A program made the position numbers and the translations under genes. Shown in pieces: positions 21,924-32,829 of a DNA stretch of 64,000 bases. The notes beneath the pieces are model-generated. The model did not search any database. It was given only the letters and a program-made list of their open reading frames with translations, and was not told where the DNA came from. This DNA is from Torymus aiolomorphi (Eukaryota; Arthropoda; Insecta; Hymenoptera; Torymidae). The stretch lies in assembly GCA_036365515.1 (NCBI GenBank), contig CM070873.1:27882085-27946084 (forward strand). The letters run 5' to 3'. The stretch's first letter is position 1; each line of letters starts with the position of its first letter.

Positions 21924-22960
21924 GCCTAACCATACAAATTACAAGCGTAACCATACGTCGCGAGCCCAGATCGCTTTGCCGACCGGCGTCTGACCGGCAC
22001 TTGCTCCGCCGCGCGCGTTGGGACCATACCAAGAGGTAGAGAAATCGTCGCATAAGGTGTTAAATCCAGAGTGTGTGTCGTGCGTCCATTTCTCCACTGC
22101 AGCTTTTAGCCACTCCCTGCCGTCGTACCGTTATCGGCATCAACCATCGCTGTTGCTGCGTGAACGGACAAGCAGTCGTTGCGAGCGACAGAGAGAACAC
22201 CGTGTCACCACACTGAGAAGCAGAAAGAACAGCTACCAGACCGCGAGAATAGCTAGGACGCAGAATGTTGACATGGTAGTTTAGCTCGGAAAAGGCGTAG
22301 TAGCTGAGCCCTGTGGCGCAGCCAGCGCGCCTTGGTGTATGGCCAGCGTACCTTTATTTTTGTTTGCGTCCGCGCGAAGGTCACGTGACATGAAAGAGCA
22401 CAGCCAGCGCTCTCAAAAGGCGTAGCCACCACGCTCTTTGGGGAGCCGCTACTAGCATAGGGTAAGGCTAGTAGCAGCGCTTTCTGCCTCTCAGTGCAAC
22501 TTACCTGGCCGAAGCAACTATAAGTCTCCGTCCTGTTCCTTCCTAGTTCGCCTAGTCTAACCGTGTGTGTGCACTCGAGCTGCGACGTAGATATTCGAAC
22601 CCCCTGTAAATTGCGTGTAGCTGAAGTTGCGATTCTAAGCCCCTTAGAAGTATTGTACCGAGAGGTGTAGTGCTGCGTGTAGCTGAAGCTACAAGTTCAT
22701 TCATAGTAAATTCGGTACGGTAGCGCGCGTAACTGGCGCCCCAATTTATGTATAATTGTTTGATAATTGAATTTTCTTTACGTTAATAAAACTACTGTAT
22801 AATTTTCCTGTTAGATTGAGTTTTTAATTGTATATGTGTTTAATAAGAATATTGTGTTTTGTCCACTTGACGGAAAACTACTGCTAGAAGGTTTTCCCAC
22901 CCTCGGTTTGCCCTGATCCCCAGCAAACCATTATATACTATTGTCGCATTTCATATTCAG
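21924..22960. other. GC-richer interval, possible LTR remnant
   Basis: About 21930-22740 is clearly less AT-rich than its surroundings and has direct repeats GCGTGTAGCTGAAG at 22613 and 22674. AACTGGCGCCCCAATTT near 22730 resembles the primer-binding site that follows the 5' LTR in many gypsy/BEL elements, and AATAAAAC near 22785 could be a poly(A) signal. No gag or pol frame follows. LTR boundaries could not be fixed, so this is tentative. Confidence 0.25.
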
Positions 22961-22961
22961 T

Positions 22962-24440
22962 AAAATTGAATGAAGATAATCTCTTGAAATTTTAACCAGA
23001 TGCAGTCTTCAATAATTGTAATAACTGGCTAAAATTTCAAATAGATTGATCAAATAATATTCTCTGAGATATCAGTATTAAAATAAAAATTGAAAAAATT
23101 TTTTAACCTCCAATATCTATGGTCGTGATGATCAGTTTTCTTTAGCAACGAACTCAGCCTGAAGATGTATAGAAGCTATATCTGTGCTAAATTTCAATAC
23201 GATTGATTAATTTTTACTCTTGTTATCGTCCGACAACCAAAACACAAGTTTTTTTATAAAATAGCTTATATCTCAAAAACAAATGAAGATAATATCTTGA
23301 AAATTTAATCAGATATAATCTTCAATAATTGTAATAACTGATTAAAATTTCGATTAAATATCTTTTGAGAAATTGCTTTGAATTATAAAAATATTTTCCT
23401 TAATAACTTAAGAAATACTGATGATAACTTTAAAATAAAAAAAAAAGTTTATAATATTCAGTAATATTGAATGTTACATAAAAAAAAATCAAAAAACGAA
23501 AAATTCAAAAACGTTTTGTTGGTTATAAAAAAAACAAAAACTGATGAAAACTTATTATACATCAGGGTACCGAGTTTTCTTCGCGAGACGAAGAGAAACA
23601 TCTTTGTCCGACGAAAATTGGTGGATTGGTTCTCGAAATATAGAGAGTTAACACACACACACACACACCCACTCCACACGCACACCGACACACACTCACT
23701 CACCCACCCACCCACATGCACACACACACACACGCACGCACACACCCGAAAAAAAAAACGCAAATATCTTTGATCATAATAGACCGAGTTTTTTGTGCAA
23801 TGAACTCGATCTGACCATGTATAAAAGCTACATCTATGCCAAATTTCATGACGATTGGATGATTTTTACTCTTGTTATCGTCCGACATCGAAAATGAAAA
23901 TTTTTTCTAAAATAATTTTTTTTTAAGCGAATGAAGATCGCTTGAAATTTTAACAAAATATAGACTTTAATGAGTTTAATAAGTGGTTAAAATTTTAAGT
24001 CGATAAATAAAATATTTTTGAGAAATCAATTTATGAAATATAAAAACGTTTTTCTTAATAACAAATAACAGAGTGAAGATGATTTAAATATTAAAAAAAG
24101 AAAATGTAGGTAATTTAAATAACTTTCAAAAAAAGTTTATTATATTAAGTAATAATGGCTGTAAGATATAAAAAAATAAAAAAAATCAAAATTCAAAATC
24201 GTTTTTTGGTTATAAAAAAAAAGAAAATCGATAAAAACTGAAATCGGTCAAGGTACCGAGTTTTTTTCGAGAGACGTAGAGAATAGGCTTTATCCAACGA
24301 AAATCGGTCGATTCGTTTCAGAGATATAAAGAGTTTACACACACACACACACACGTACACACACGCGCACATACCCACACACACACACACACACAGACAC
24401 GTACAAAATTTTCTCAAAATCGAGAAATATCGACATATAT
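22962..24440. repeat. Diverged tandem repeat with CA microsatellites
   Basis: A unit of roughly 650 bases occurs about two and a half times. Each copy has AATGAAGAT..CTTGAAA(A/T)TTTAA, GGTACCGAGTTTT, GACGAAAAT(T/C)GGT(G/C)GATT, then (CA)n at 23651-23747 and 24338-24400. Identity between copies is only moderate. Open frames over the CA tracts are not genes. Confidence 0.7.
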
Positions 24441-24749
24441 CGCCTTAAAATATCATTTTAAACATTTTTTGCCACGAGAATTTTTTTCACCGTCATAAAG
24501 TTTCCTCTATGAGGAAGCTAAATGATTATTGTTTCCAATTTCTACTGTTTTGATAAATTCGCGAAAAATCGCTTATTGGTGCAAATAAATAAGCAAAATC
24601 ATCCAATTTCATAGAGAATATGCGATTCTATGCTATTTTATAGCGAATATTCAGATTTTATTTGACGATAAATTTTATTCCACAAATTCACAATAAAATC
24701 AGTCCTATTTTTCACTTAAATGTTCAAAGAGTAGTTTTCAGATAACCGT
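24441..24749. other. AT-rich spacer before the pacifastin remnant
   Basis: Contains the CCTCTATGAGGAAGC palindrome and nothing else recognised. Confidence 0.5.
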
Positions 24750-24832
24750 CTAATCACCATTATGGAAAAAGTCAGAGTCATCAGCTGAGCGTTTCTTAAG
24801 CTTGTCCTACTCGTCAGGATCGCAAAGCTTCA
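24750..24832 (-). pseudogene. 3' end of a split pacifastin-type exon
   Basis: On the minus strand this matches the last third of the Cys-rich exon found in the neighbouring genes: AAGCTTTGCGATCC, then AAGAAACGCTC, then AATGGTGATTAG. An in-frame stop (TAG at 24807-24809) falls in the middle. It is the displaced tail of the second domain of the minus-strand gene; the remainder lies at 25206-25315, with an insertion between them. The homology ends abruptly at 24832. Confidence 0.7.
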
Positions 24833-25205
24833 CTAAGAGGAAAAAAAAGTGAAGAGTACCGGAGAAGGCCAAGTTACGAACAAACTGAAACTATCCGGTA
24901 CGCTGCACCGGAGACTTCGGTAGCCACTACCGGACTACTCCAGTTGGTCTGTACTCTGTAGTATGTTTACTACAACCTTAAAATCTTAATAACATAAAGT
25001 TATACCTTTTATCATTCTTTATCTCTAAAAGGATTGTACTTATTATATTTTGGGATACTTTTATTAATTGGATTAAAAATTTAACATAAACATTATACTC
25101 GTTAGGCATTACCGAAGTTTGTTCGGTAGCTACTACCGGACATGCCAAACCGAAGTAATTCGGTTCTCTGTACTGGACTCTCTATGATGGACACTTCTTA
25201 TTTCT
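24833..25205. mobile_element. MITE-like insertion in the second pacifastin exon
   Basis: About 370 bases that interrupt pacifastin homology exactly between the codons before and after the fifth cysteine region. The ends are loosely inverted: AGAGGAAAAAAAAGTGAAG at the left and, in reverse complement, AGAGAAATAAGAAGTG at the right. The interior has several CCGGTA(G/C) and ACTTCGGTAG motifs in both orientations. A clean target duplication is not visible (CACTAA versus CATTAA). Confidence 0.6.
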
Positions 25206-25412
25206 CTCATTAATGCGGCGGCATTTGGCGGAGTGGCGGTCGTCCAAGCAGGAGCACCAGTTGCAGTCGTCGTAGAAGTAGTCGGCAGGACAGAGCTCAC
25301 CCTGCTTATAGCCAGCTAGAAAAAAAATGAAGAATCGTTAGTGCTTTTGTGGCTTTTGATAGATTGGAAGAAGCGAGTGGTTGAAAATACTTACGCACTC
25401 TTATTGGTCGGT
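25182..25412 (-). CDS. Second pacifastin-type domain of the minus-strand gene
   Basis: Two exons in the same order and phase as the first domain: an 18-nt microexon (25395-25412) and a Cys exon (25182-25315), each with proper AG and GTAAGT borders. The domain reads ..CPADYFYDDCNWCSCLDD.. up to the fifth cysteine. The usual terminal CxRRxC turn then runs into inserted DNA and ends RNKKCPS at a stop. The inserted part happens to supply a cysteine, so six are still present but with nine residues instead of four between the last two. It has no start codon of its own. It would be translated only if the exon at 25638-25819 splices at 25646 instead of ending at its stop. It may be a functional second domain or a relic. 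Confidence 0.5.
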
Positions 25413-25637
25413 CTGAAATAAGAAAGAAAAAAAAAAGTATGATTAGTGACTACATGCTAAATGTGTAAAAAATTAGATATTGACAGTTTAAATGGTATGA
25501 ATAATGAAATTATATAAAATTATTAAATACCGAAATTTAAACTGAAAGTCATATTTATTTTAAGATGAATTTACATAAAATTTGTTTCAAAAAAGCTTGA
25601 ATTTGAAATAGAGGTTACAATAGTTACAGATAACCAT

Positions 25638-26460
25638 CTAATCACCATTGGGGGGGTTGTCAGTGTCATCAACGGAGCGTTTCTTGACCTTGTCTTCATC
25701 GTGGGGATGGCAAATCCTGCGGGTGCAGTCGGCGGAGTGGCCGTTGGCCAAACAGAAGCACAAGTTGCAGTCGTTGTAGAAGTCCTCAGCGGGACAGGGC
25801 TTACCCTGCGTGTAGCCATCTAGGTAAAGATGAACAATGGTTGGTGCTTTTTTGGCTTTTGATAGATTGGTAGAAGTGAGTGGTTGAAAATACTTACTGA
25901 CTACTGGTGGAGCATAATGATCTGTAATTGGAGAGGAGAAAAAAGTAAGATTAGTGACTGGATGTTGAACATTGACACAATTTGAATTCTAAGTAGAAAT
26001 ATTGGTATAAATATTAAGTTGGAGTATAATTATTAAATAGTGAAAGTGACTCAAAATTATATTCATTTGAAGATAAATTTACCTAAAGTTTTTGTTAAAA
26101 TTGCTTATATTTGAAATAGAGGTTAAAATAATTTCAATCAAGATAATTTTCTATGAAAATGAAGTATGTTACAGACTTTATTTTAAAAACCAAAAAATTG
26201 AGATTACAAAAATTATTCAAGGCACTTCTCAAAATTAAAAGCAATGAATAAGTTAAATAACATTTCTGTTATTCCAACCTGACGCTAATGATGAACATAT
26301 GGTTCGTAAAATAGTCTACAAAAATGCTTAATAAACTGCGAATTATTTAATAAGCTAGCTCGAATATCATAGTATAAATCAAAAACTTACGTCCTTGCCT
26401 GGCTGAATAAGCGTTAACGGCAACAACTGCAAGGGCGGCAATGAGTATGAAAGTACGCAT
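25638..26460 (-). CDS. Pacifastin-type secreted protease inhibitor (minus strand)
   Basis: Exons (minus): 26391-26460, 25898-25921 (24-nt microexon), 25638-25819, with GTAAGT donors and phase-1 joins; product about 91 residues. Exon 1 encodes an Ala/Val-rich signal peptide (MRTFILIAALAVVAVNA). The Cys exon matches the pacifastin light-chain pattern C-x8-CNxCxC-x3-G-x4-CTRRIC, with one residue fewer than usual in the first gap. In that family the inhibitor's reactive (P1) residue lies just after the fifth Cys-Thr, so an Arg there predicts trypsin-like targets. A basic site (KVKKRS) follows the domain. Such peptides act outside cells on serine proteases, for example in prophenoloxidase control, and are reported in parasitoid venoms. 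The stop is TAG 25638-25640. An in-phase alternative donor (AATG|GTGATT, exon end at 25646) could add the domain at 25182-25412, giving about 139 residues. Confidence 0.8.
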
Positions 26461-26542
26461 TTTGATAAATTACTTAATAATCAGGTGCTGCCTTTGACTT
26501 CGATTGATTTGCGAATTATAAATCTGCGATGTCTAGACGTCG

Positions 26543-26550
26543 CTTATATA
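26543..26550 (-). promoter_or_regulatory. TATA box of the minus-strand pacifastin gene
   Basis: TATATAAG on the minus strand, about 85 bases before the start codon. The surrounding promoter sequence up to about 26640 is recognisably related to that of the plus-strand gene (shared GTGCTGTGCACAGTTCT and CACCTGATTATTAAG). Confidence 0.65.
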
Positions 26551-26897
26551 CCATTATTTTCTTATCTTAAAAACTATTTACCTCAAGAACTGTGCACAGC
26601 ACGTCGCCTTGAACAATAAATTAAGCACCAAATTAAGTGTATCTGAATCACTAATTCGACATTAATACGTGTACGTTTGTCTGCAAAACATTAGGTAAGA
26701 CGGTTAGTTTTCAGAATATCGATATTCTTGGGCAAAATACTTCGAGATGGTACTTTGACGTTCAAAGTTTCCCCCTTTCACCCTTATCATTATTATATTT
26801 CTCAAATCTCTTAAATTGAAAAATAGGCCCCTAATAATACAGAATTAACCAGATGCTCTAACGTCAGCGTCAATTATACGCCTGTTCGAGATCAGTC

Positions 26898-27042
26898 ATG
26901 CACTGAGAGACTTTCGGTGCTATAAGTTACTATAAGTATAGTAAAATTTATTGTAAAGTACAGTAATTTTTTAAGTTTTTACAGTCTGTGACAGCTTTGT
27001 CAGACAGTATAGTAATTTTTACAAACCTTTTTCTCTCAGTGT
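26898..27042. mobile_element. CACTGAGAG-ended MITE
   Basis: GCACTGAGAGACTTTCGG at the left and CCTTTTTCTCTCAGTGT at the right, with internal GTATAGTAA(A/T)TTT motifs. The same family occurs at 60254-60510 and, more diverged, near 53870-54240. Confidence 0.65.
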
Positions 27043-27079
27043 AGATCCAGACACATTACTGCGTCGCAAACCACTTCCA

Positions 27080-27850
27080 AATTAAGATATTGGTTGCAGA
27101 TTCAAAACCTAGCCATGATAATCCACAGTAATTTATATAAACGCTTCATGCACTATATGTTAACAGAACAGATGGCTCCTCTGAAACATTTAGCGCCCCA
27201 CACCATGAACCAATCATTACCCGCGCAAAAAAATGAAGACTGGCCAATATATTGCTCGGAATATGGGCAATATATGGGATATGTCACTTCCCATACATGG
27301 CCAAAATTTCTCCATGTTGCGCTCCGCGCCTTTTTCCCGTAGTTGGGATGACCTATAGCCCATGTATTGGGAAAGTGTTGCTTTCAGTTCCTCGTTAACA
27401 ACAAATTTTGTAAATATATATACAAGCGAAGCACTGGTCCCACCCGCCCATCCTGTGTCTCATACTTGCTTATATACCGGCACGGTTCCTATTTATCCAT
27501 GTGTTACGCCATCAGTGCGCCGCCTAGTGGCGGCTTCGGAACTACATTATACATATAGAACTATAGAAGTTCCCAAATGTTCCCCCATATATGGGAAAAA
27601 GGCACGGAGCGCAACATGGAGAAATTTTGGCCATGTATGGGAAGTGACATATCCCATATATTGCCCACATTCCGAGCAATATATTGGCCAGTCTTCATTT
27701 TTTTGCGCGGGTAATTACATTATTCTCAACACTTGGATTTGTTGAAATTTTTACATAAAACCACTTGAATCAATAACCGATCATTGCTACACATCTTGTA
27801 AAATTAAAACAAACAATTTATGAATTAAGAAAAACTGAGAATAAAAGCTT
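27080..27850. repeat. Interspersed repeat interrupted by a MITE
   Basis: Both flanks (27080-27219 and 27712-27850) together match 7560-7910 in reverse orientation: ACAGAACAGATGGCTCCTCT, CACACCATGAACCAATCATT, then ATTACATTATTCTCAACACTTGG. The middle is missing from the copy at 7.7 kb, showing it was inserted later. Confidence 0.75.
27220..27711. mobile_element. TA-flanked MITE, 492 bases
   Basis: Terminal inverted repeats of about 120 bases begin CCCGCGCAAAAAAATGAAGA and end TCTTCATTTTTTTGCGCGGG. The TA dinucleotide is duplicated at 27218-27219 and 27712-27713. The related copy near 7770-7786 preserves the unfilled site with a single TA. Tc1/mariner-type non-autonomous element. The interior has no gene despite open frames. 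Confidence 0.85.
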
Positions 27851-27869
27851 TCTCGATATTCTTTTATAT

Positions 27870-29050
27870 ATGTGACGTCCGAATGTCACTTAGAGGTTTT
27901 CAATAGAATTAAGTAATTAGTTCTACGCTCCTTTTTAGGCAGGACTTTCGTCCTATACCAGGGTTGGAGCCAGTTAATAGGGAATAAACTTTTTTGATTA
28001 TGTTCTGACTTAGTTTTTAATTACCTTGATTCTACGAGTGCTTATAGTTATTGATTTAAAATCTAAAACGGTCAAAAAATAAATAATCTAATCCGAAAGC
28101 GTAAAAGCCCGGTAGAAATAACCCGAAAGCATAAAGCCCGGTAGAAAAACTAATTTCAGGGGCAGGACTGCACAATATTCAAAGGCGTGATGCATGTATT
28201 AATCTTTTAGAGATTAATCTCAGAGGCAATTACGCATGATATTATAGGTTTGCTGCATGCACTAATCTTGAAACGTACCCGAAAGCATAAAGCCCGGTAG
28301 AAACACTTAGATATCTATTTTCCACCGCGGTATTTCATTAAATCAAATAACTAACGGCACTATACAACAACTAAATATTGGTATTGTTATGAATTTCCGA
28401 TCCTCAATTTACTTATCTTCCCGATTTTTATTCCCACAATTTATTTGGATACCTCAATCACAGTTTCCGTGTCAACTTAGAGCACGTAATACTTAGACCA
28501 TTACTAATCTGTATTACTTATGCCCAGCTCTGACGCTTCACTGCGTGGGTGGAGGAGTTGCTCGGCATGTAGGATTTAGACCAAAGTTCATCTGTACTAC
28601 TTATGCCCATGCAATGAGGAAGGGAGAGGGGAAGGAAATTTACTCAATAGATAGGTTAAAGTAAAATTTAAATAATTAATTTTAGTTACTAATTTCTAAT
28701 GCTTACTTTCAGCGGCCTCCCTGATTTTATTCTCATAATTTGTTTGGATACCTCGACCACAGTTTACGTGCCAATTTAGTGCATGTAATACTTAAACCAT
28801 TGCTGATGTGTATTACTACTCATGCCCAGCTCTGTCACTTCACTGCGTGAGTGGCGTACAGAGGGTCACTTATGCCTAGTTTCGACATGGCTACTTAGAC
28901 CAGAGTTGCTCTGTAGTCCCTTATGCCAGTGTTAAGATAGGCGATCTTTGCGTCCAGCGCGCCTGCGGTAACTTGTGCTAAACTTCGGGCACGTTACGCT
29001 TAGGCTCGGAGGACTGCCCAACTGCTGAGTTGCTCGGCATGTAGGACTTA
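27870..29050. repeat. Complex interspersed repeat, possible LTR-type element
   Basis: Begins TGTGACGTCCGAATGTCAC near 27872, which could be an LTR start. CCGAAAGCATAAAGCCCGGTAGAAA occurs three times (28095-28310). A block containing CTGTATTACTTATGCCCAGCTCTG occurs at about 28510 and 28808, and relatives (CTGTACTACTTATGCC) at 28590 and 29823. No protein frame recognised. Confidence 0.5.
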
Positions 29051-29806
29051 CAAGGGGAGCACCAGGAATGTGGGTCCTGGATTTAGCTGAAACTATAGGA
29101 GGCACTTCTTTGTGACGAATAATGAGACACGTATCTCAGGGTTTTTGTGAATGGGCCTTTTGTTCCGAGATCCAAGCTATTTTATGTGTAAAATGAACTA
29201 TTTTTTATTAAAATGGGGTCCCTTTCTTTAGTTATAGCTTTACGAATATTTTGGTTATACAAATGGACTAAAAAGCGTATAAAAGGAGGCAGAAACAGCT
29301 TTAATTTAAGCTTTATCTCATTAAAAAATGTCGATTTCTCAAAAAGTTATATATAGTTATATATAAATTAAGATATTGGATGCAGATTCAAATTTTACAA
29401 AACATATAGGCTGTTAAAAATAGAGTAAGAAAATGACTGAAAATTTCTTATTTTTTTCAAGCATTTAACGGGTGGTATTTTAAGCTATCTTCTTACTCTA
29501 TTTTTGATAGCTTATTCAGAAATCGACATTTTTTAATGAGAGGAAGATTGAATGAAAGCTTTTTCTGACTCTTTTCATAAACTTTATAATCCATTTCCAC
29601 AGCCAAACTATTCATAAAGCTACAATTAAAGAAAGGGATCCCATTTTCATAAAAAATAGTTCATTTTAGACATAAAATAGCTTGGATCTCAGAATAAAAG
29701 GTCCATTCAGAAAAACCCTGAGACACGTGTCTCATTATTTGCCATAAAGAAGTGCCTCTTACAGTTTCAGCCAAATCCAGGACCCGCATTCCTGGTGCTC
29801 CCCTTG
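29051..29806. mobile_element. MITE-like inverted repeat, 756 bases
   Basis: CAAGGGGAGCACCAGGAATG ... CATTCCTGGTGCTCCCCTTG with arms of about 300 bases. It splits a copy of the surrounding repeat (GGACTTA | ..TAGATCAGAGTTGATCTG compared with GGATTTAGACCAAAGTTCATC in an intact copy near 28573), consistent with a TA target duplication give or take one base. Confidence 0.75.
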
Positions 29807-30141
29807 CTAGATCAGAGTTGATCTGTACTACTTATGCCAGTGCAACGAGGAGGAGGAGAAGGGAGAGAAAGAAGGTTCCCAAAAATTGTTTTAGGTCTAC
29901 ACTTACTTTTTATTTAAAAGTTACTAGTCGACCGAGATCTCGGACTGATCTGGTTTGTACACTGGAGTGCGGCTGATTTTAATGACAATGCTCCTCCCTG
30001 AGAAAGCTGCGGTATCAAATCAGGACTCGCGGCTTTGGCGTCTTGTCGAATCAGCGATGATGCATGCGGCGACGTTTTTTTAGCTGCTCCTATGTTTACA
30101 ATATTGAGCGAGGTGAAGAGTGCGGGAAAGCGGGGCCCAAT
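29807..30141. other. Unassigned interval with weak coding-like frame
   Basis: Continuation of the 27.9-29.0 kb repeat followed by a less AT-rich stretch. A minus-strand frame (29914-30174) includes SLIRQDAKAASPDLIPQLS, which has protein-like composition but no recognised family and no clear splice sites. It may be a mobile-element gene fragment. Confidence 0.2.
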
Positions 30142-30811
30142 TAGTCTAGGCGCCAGGGGGGTTCCCGTGACCAATGGATGTCCACGACTCCACCAAAGCT
30201 TTTCTTACGTATTTTTGTCTGCTGATTCCGAATTTCGAAGGTGGACAGTCGCAGACTGTTAGTTTTTTTTTATTAACAATTTAATTGTTTAAATTGCTGC
30301 CAAATCAATATGATTAATTATAACGGAATCCTAACTGTATAAAACTGTAGTAAATTGATCTAGAATTATGCTCGTTTTTTCAGAATTGAAAAATTTTCAC
30401 TACAACCCGGATTATTGCAGATTTAGTGCAATAACTCGCAAATTTGAGAGCGAGCGCGGAGCCGCGCGCAGCTCCGCACGCAGCGCACTGTAGACTGCGT
30501 AATCTGGCCCGCGCTCGAATTCACGAGTTATTGCACTAAATCTGCAATAATCCGGGTTCTAATGAAAATTTTTCAATTCTGAGAAAACGAGCATAATTCT
30601 AGATCAATTTACTACAGTTTTATACAGTTAGGATTCCGTTATAATTAATCGAGCAATTTAAACAATTAAATTGTTAATAACAAAAAACTAACAGTCTGGC
30701 GACTGTCCACCTTCGAAATTCGGAATCAGCAGACAAAAATACGTAAGAAAAGCTTTGGTGGAGTCGTGGACATCCATCAGCCACAGGAACCCCCCTGGCG
30801 CCTAGGCTAAA
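30142..30811. repeat. Inverted repeat, arms about 290 bases
   Basis: TTAGTCTAGGCGCCAGGGGG ... CCCCCTGGCGCCTAGGCTAA, continuing through GACTGTCCACCTTCGAAATT and AGTGCAATAACTCG blocks to a GC-rich loop near 30450-30510. Strong foldback structure; frames inside are arm artefacts. Confidence 0.85.
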
Positions 30812-30879
30812 TAGTGCAGGGGCGATCTCTCTTCCAAGCGCCACAGTTTCGTTTCGAATTAGTAGTATGACTAATTCGA

Positions 30880-31555
30880 GGTAAGACAATATAATTCGAC
30901 AGCAGAGAGCCCACGTAAGATAAGATCATCCGTGGCAAAAACGAACGGTCGACCGGCTGTCAGTCGCGAATATTGTCTTGTCGCGTGAACATCTTCGTCG
31001 CAAAGTATCATGAGTGTATTGTGCGGATTCTGAAGTAAGTCATGTGTCTCTTTTATGCCCCATACAAATGTTGTGCGCGAGTACGTTATGTAGATAGTGG
31101 TTCAATGCAGAAATTCGGGTGTACAGTTACACGAGAGTGTCGCGGAAGTGTGATCTATGATGAAGTGGTCTAATGGGATGTTCACGAGGTTATGGTTTTT
31201 CCATTTTTTCAAGCCGTGCGCGCGTGATTAGATACTGCGCGTGAGTGTTGGACGCTTGCTGCACAGTACAGAGAGGCTATACACAAAAGTTGTAAAAAAC
31301 CATAAAAAACCCATGAATCTGAAAATTTTTTGTGTAGGTACACTTACCATGATGCAGAGAGGGTATACCCAAAAGTTATAAAATACACCATAAAAACTCC
31401 ATAGACACCCCATAAAACCATATACTCATGAATCATGTATCATTAGTTTCCAAAATCCGATAAAATATCGATAAAATATCGATAACCCCATGAATCTGAA
31501 AAATTTTTATGTAGGCACATTTGCCATAATACAGACAGGCTATAACAAAAGTTAT

Positions 31556-31560
<5 letters not shown>
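30880..31560. other. Unassigned interval with local repeat
   Basis: A sequence ending GATTCTGAA|GTAAGT at 31034 would make a good non-coding 5' exon donor, but no downstream exon is recognised. Two related copies of CCATGAATCTGAAAA(A)TTTTT...GTTATAAAAT lie at about 31310-31385 and 31489-31560. Confidence 0.3.
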
Positions 31561-31624
<64 letters not shown>

Positions 31625-31630
31625 CACACA
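31561..31630. repeat. (CT)n then (CA)n microsatellite
   Basis: 60 bases of CT followed by a short ACACACA run. Confidence 0.95.
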
Positions 31631-31673
31631 TACGTGTGTGTGCGTTGCGCATATGCACAAACTTTGCTAAAGT

Positions 31674-31768
31674 AGCACTAGGGCGAGATCCAAACAATGA
31701 CTCATCGGCGCCCATTGACCTCAGCTGGCGCCGATGAGTCATTGTTTGAGTCTCGCCATAGTAGTGCT
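31674..31768. repeat. Hairpin, 95 bases
   Basis: AGCACTAGGGCGAGATCCAA ... and GAGTCTCGCCATAGTAGTGCT, with an inner stem AATGACTCATCGGCGCC / GGCGCCGATGAGTCATT around a 14-base loop. The arms are almost perfect. Confidence 0.85.
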
Positions 31769-31991
31769 GCTATAACTATACTCACACTACGTGACTCACG
31801 TACTACAAGGCAAAAAGACTGACGGTTGCCTTGAAAACTGACACAGAAGACGAAGAATAGACAGAACAGACAGGATAGACAAGATTGCCGCAGGGCATAA
31901 AGACGCCAACCGGTCCAATGTAATGTGCATAATAGTTCCGGGCCGGATTTCGGTGAACGCCGTGGGAAAGGTTTTGGATGTTAGGAGGTTA

Positions 31992-32043
31992 CCCCCCCCC
32001 CCCCCCCCCCCCCCCACATCACGGAGCCCGACGCTCCGTGATG
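31992..32043. repeat. Poly(C) tract followed by short hairpin
   Basis: 24 consecutive C residues, then CATCACGGAGC-CCGAC-GCTCCGTGATG. Homopolymer length is likely variable or uncertain. Confidence 0.85.
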
Positions 32044-32639
32044 GTCGTAGTGGGCCTTCCTTGCTGCTGAAAGAAAGGACGGACGCCCCGGAAGAATCAC
32101 CTACCTCGGAAAAACAAAAAAAAAATAAATAAATAAAAAAATAATGGGGATGATACGTTTTATTATTAAATTATTATTAATTTACTTATTTACTTATTTT
32201 ACATAACTTATTCAAGTATTATCCAACTATCGGTATCATGTGTGTTCAACTAGCACGTGTACCACGGGAGGCTGTTCAACTACTACCATATATTCTCTTT
32301 TTGTTTAAATTCAATTTTTTTATTGTTTGAGAGATGATTACAGATTTTTTTTATAATAATCTTTAACAAGCATAAATTACACAATGACATAAAAAAATAA
32401 AAAAAATATCTGCGTTTCGGCTTCAAAATATTGCTTTAAAAAAGCGCTTCGATAAATCTGTCCAAGTACTACCCATTTTACCTTACATTCTTTTTTCCTC
32501 GAATACCGTTCGAATTAATTGTGTAAAAGTGTCAACTTGAAGTATTTAATTTTGCCTAAGTACACCGATATTGTGGAAACTTACCGTCTTACGTATGTTT
32601 TGTAGGCAAACGTACATGTATTAATGTCGAATTCGTTAT
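32044..32639. other. No feature recognised
   Basis: AT-rich intergenic sequence upstream of the plus-strand pacifastin promoter. Confidence 0.5.
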
Positions 32640-32829
32640 CTAGATACACTATTATTTGGTACTTATTTTATTGTTCTAGGCGACGTGCTGTGCACAGTTC
32701 TCAAGGTAAATAGTTTTTACAATAGGAAGATAATGATTGTATATAAGCGACGGTTAGACAACGCAGATTTCTAATTCGCAGAGCAATCAAAGTGAAAAGC
32801 AGCACCTGATTATTAAGCAATTTATCAAA
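32640..32829 (+). promoter_or_regulatory. Promoter of the plus-strand pacifastin gene
   Basis: TATA box TATATAAG at 32740-32747, 83 bases before the start codon. The whole segment is related to the region upstream of the minus-strand gene, in mirror orientation (GGCGACGTGCTGTGCACAGT at 32679 matches its complement near 26594). This supports a shared ancestor for gene plus promoter. Confidence 0.65.

Noticed and set aside
22962..24440. Possible CRISPR-like or satellite array from the regular CA tracts
   Set aside because: Only two to three diverged copies with no uniform spacers; eukaryotic interspersed repeat.
27094..27745. Plus-strand open frames in the MITE and its host repeat
   Set aside because: They follow the inverted-repeat arms; no recognisable protein and broken in the copy at 7.7 kb.
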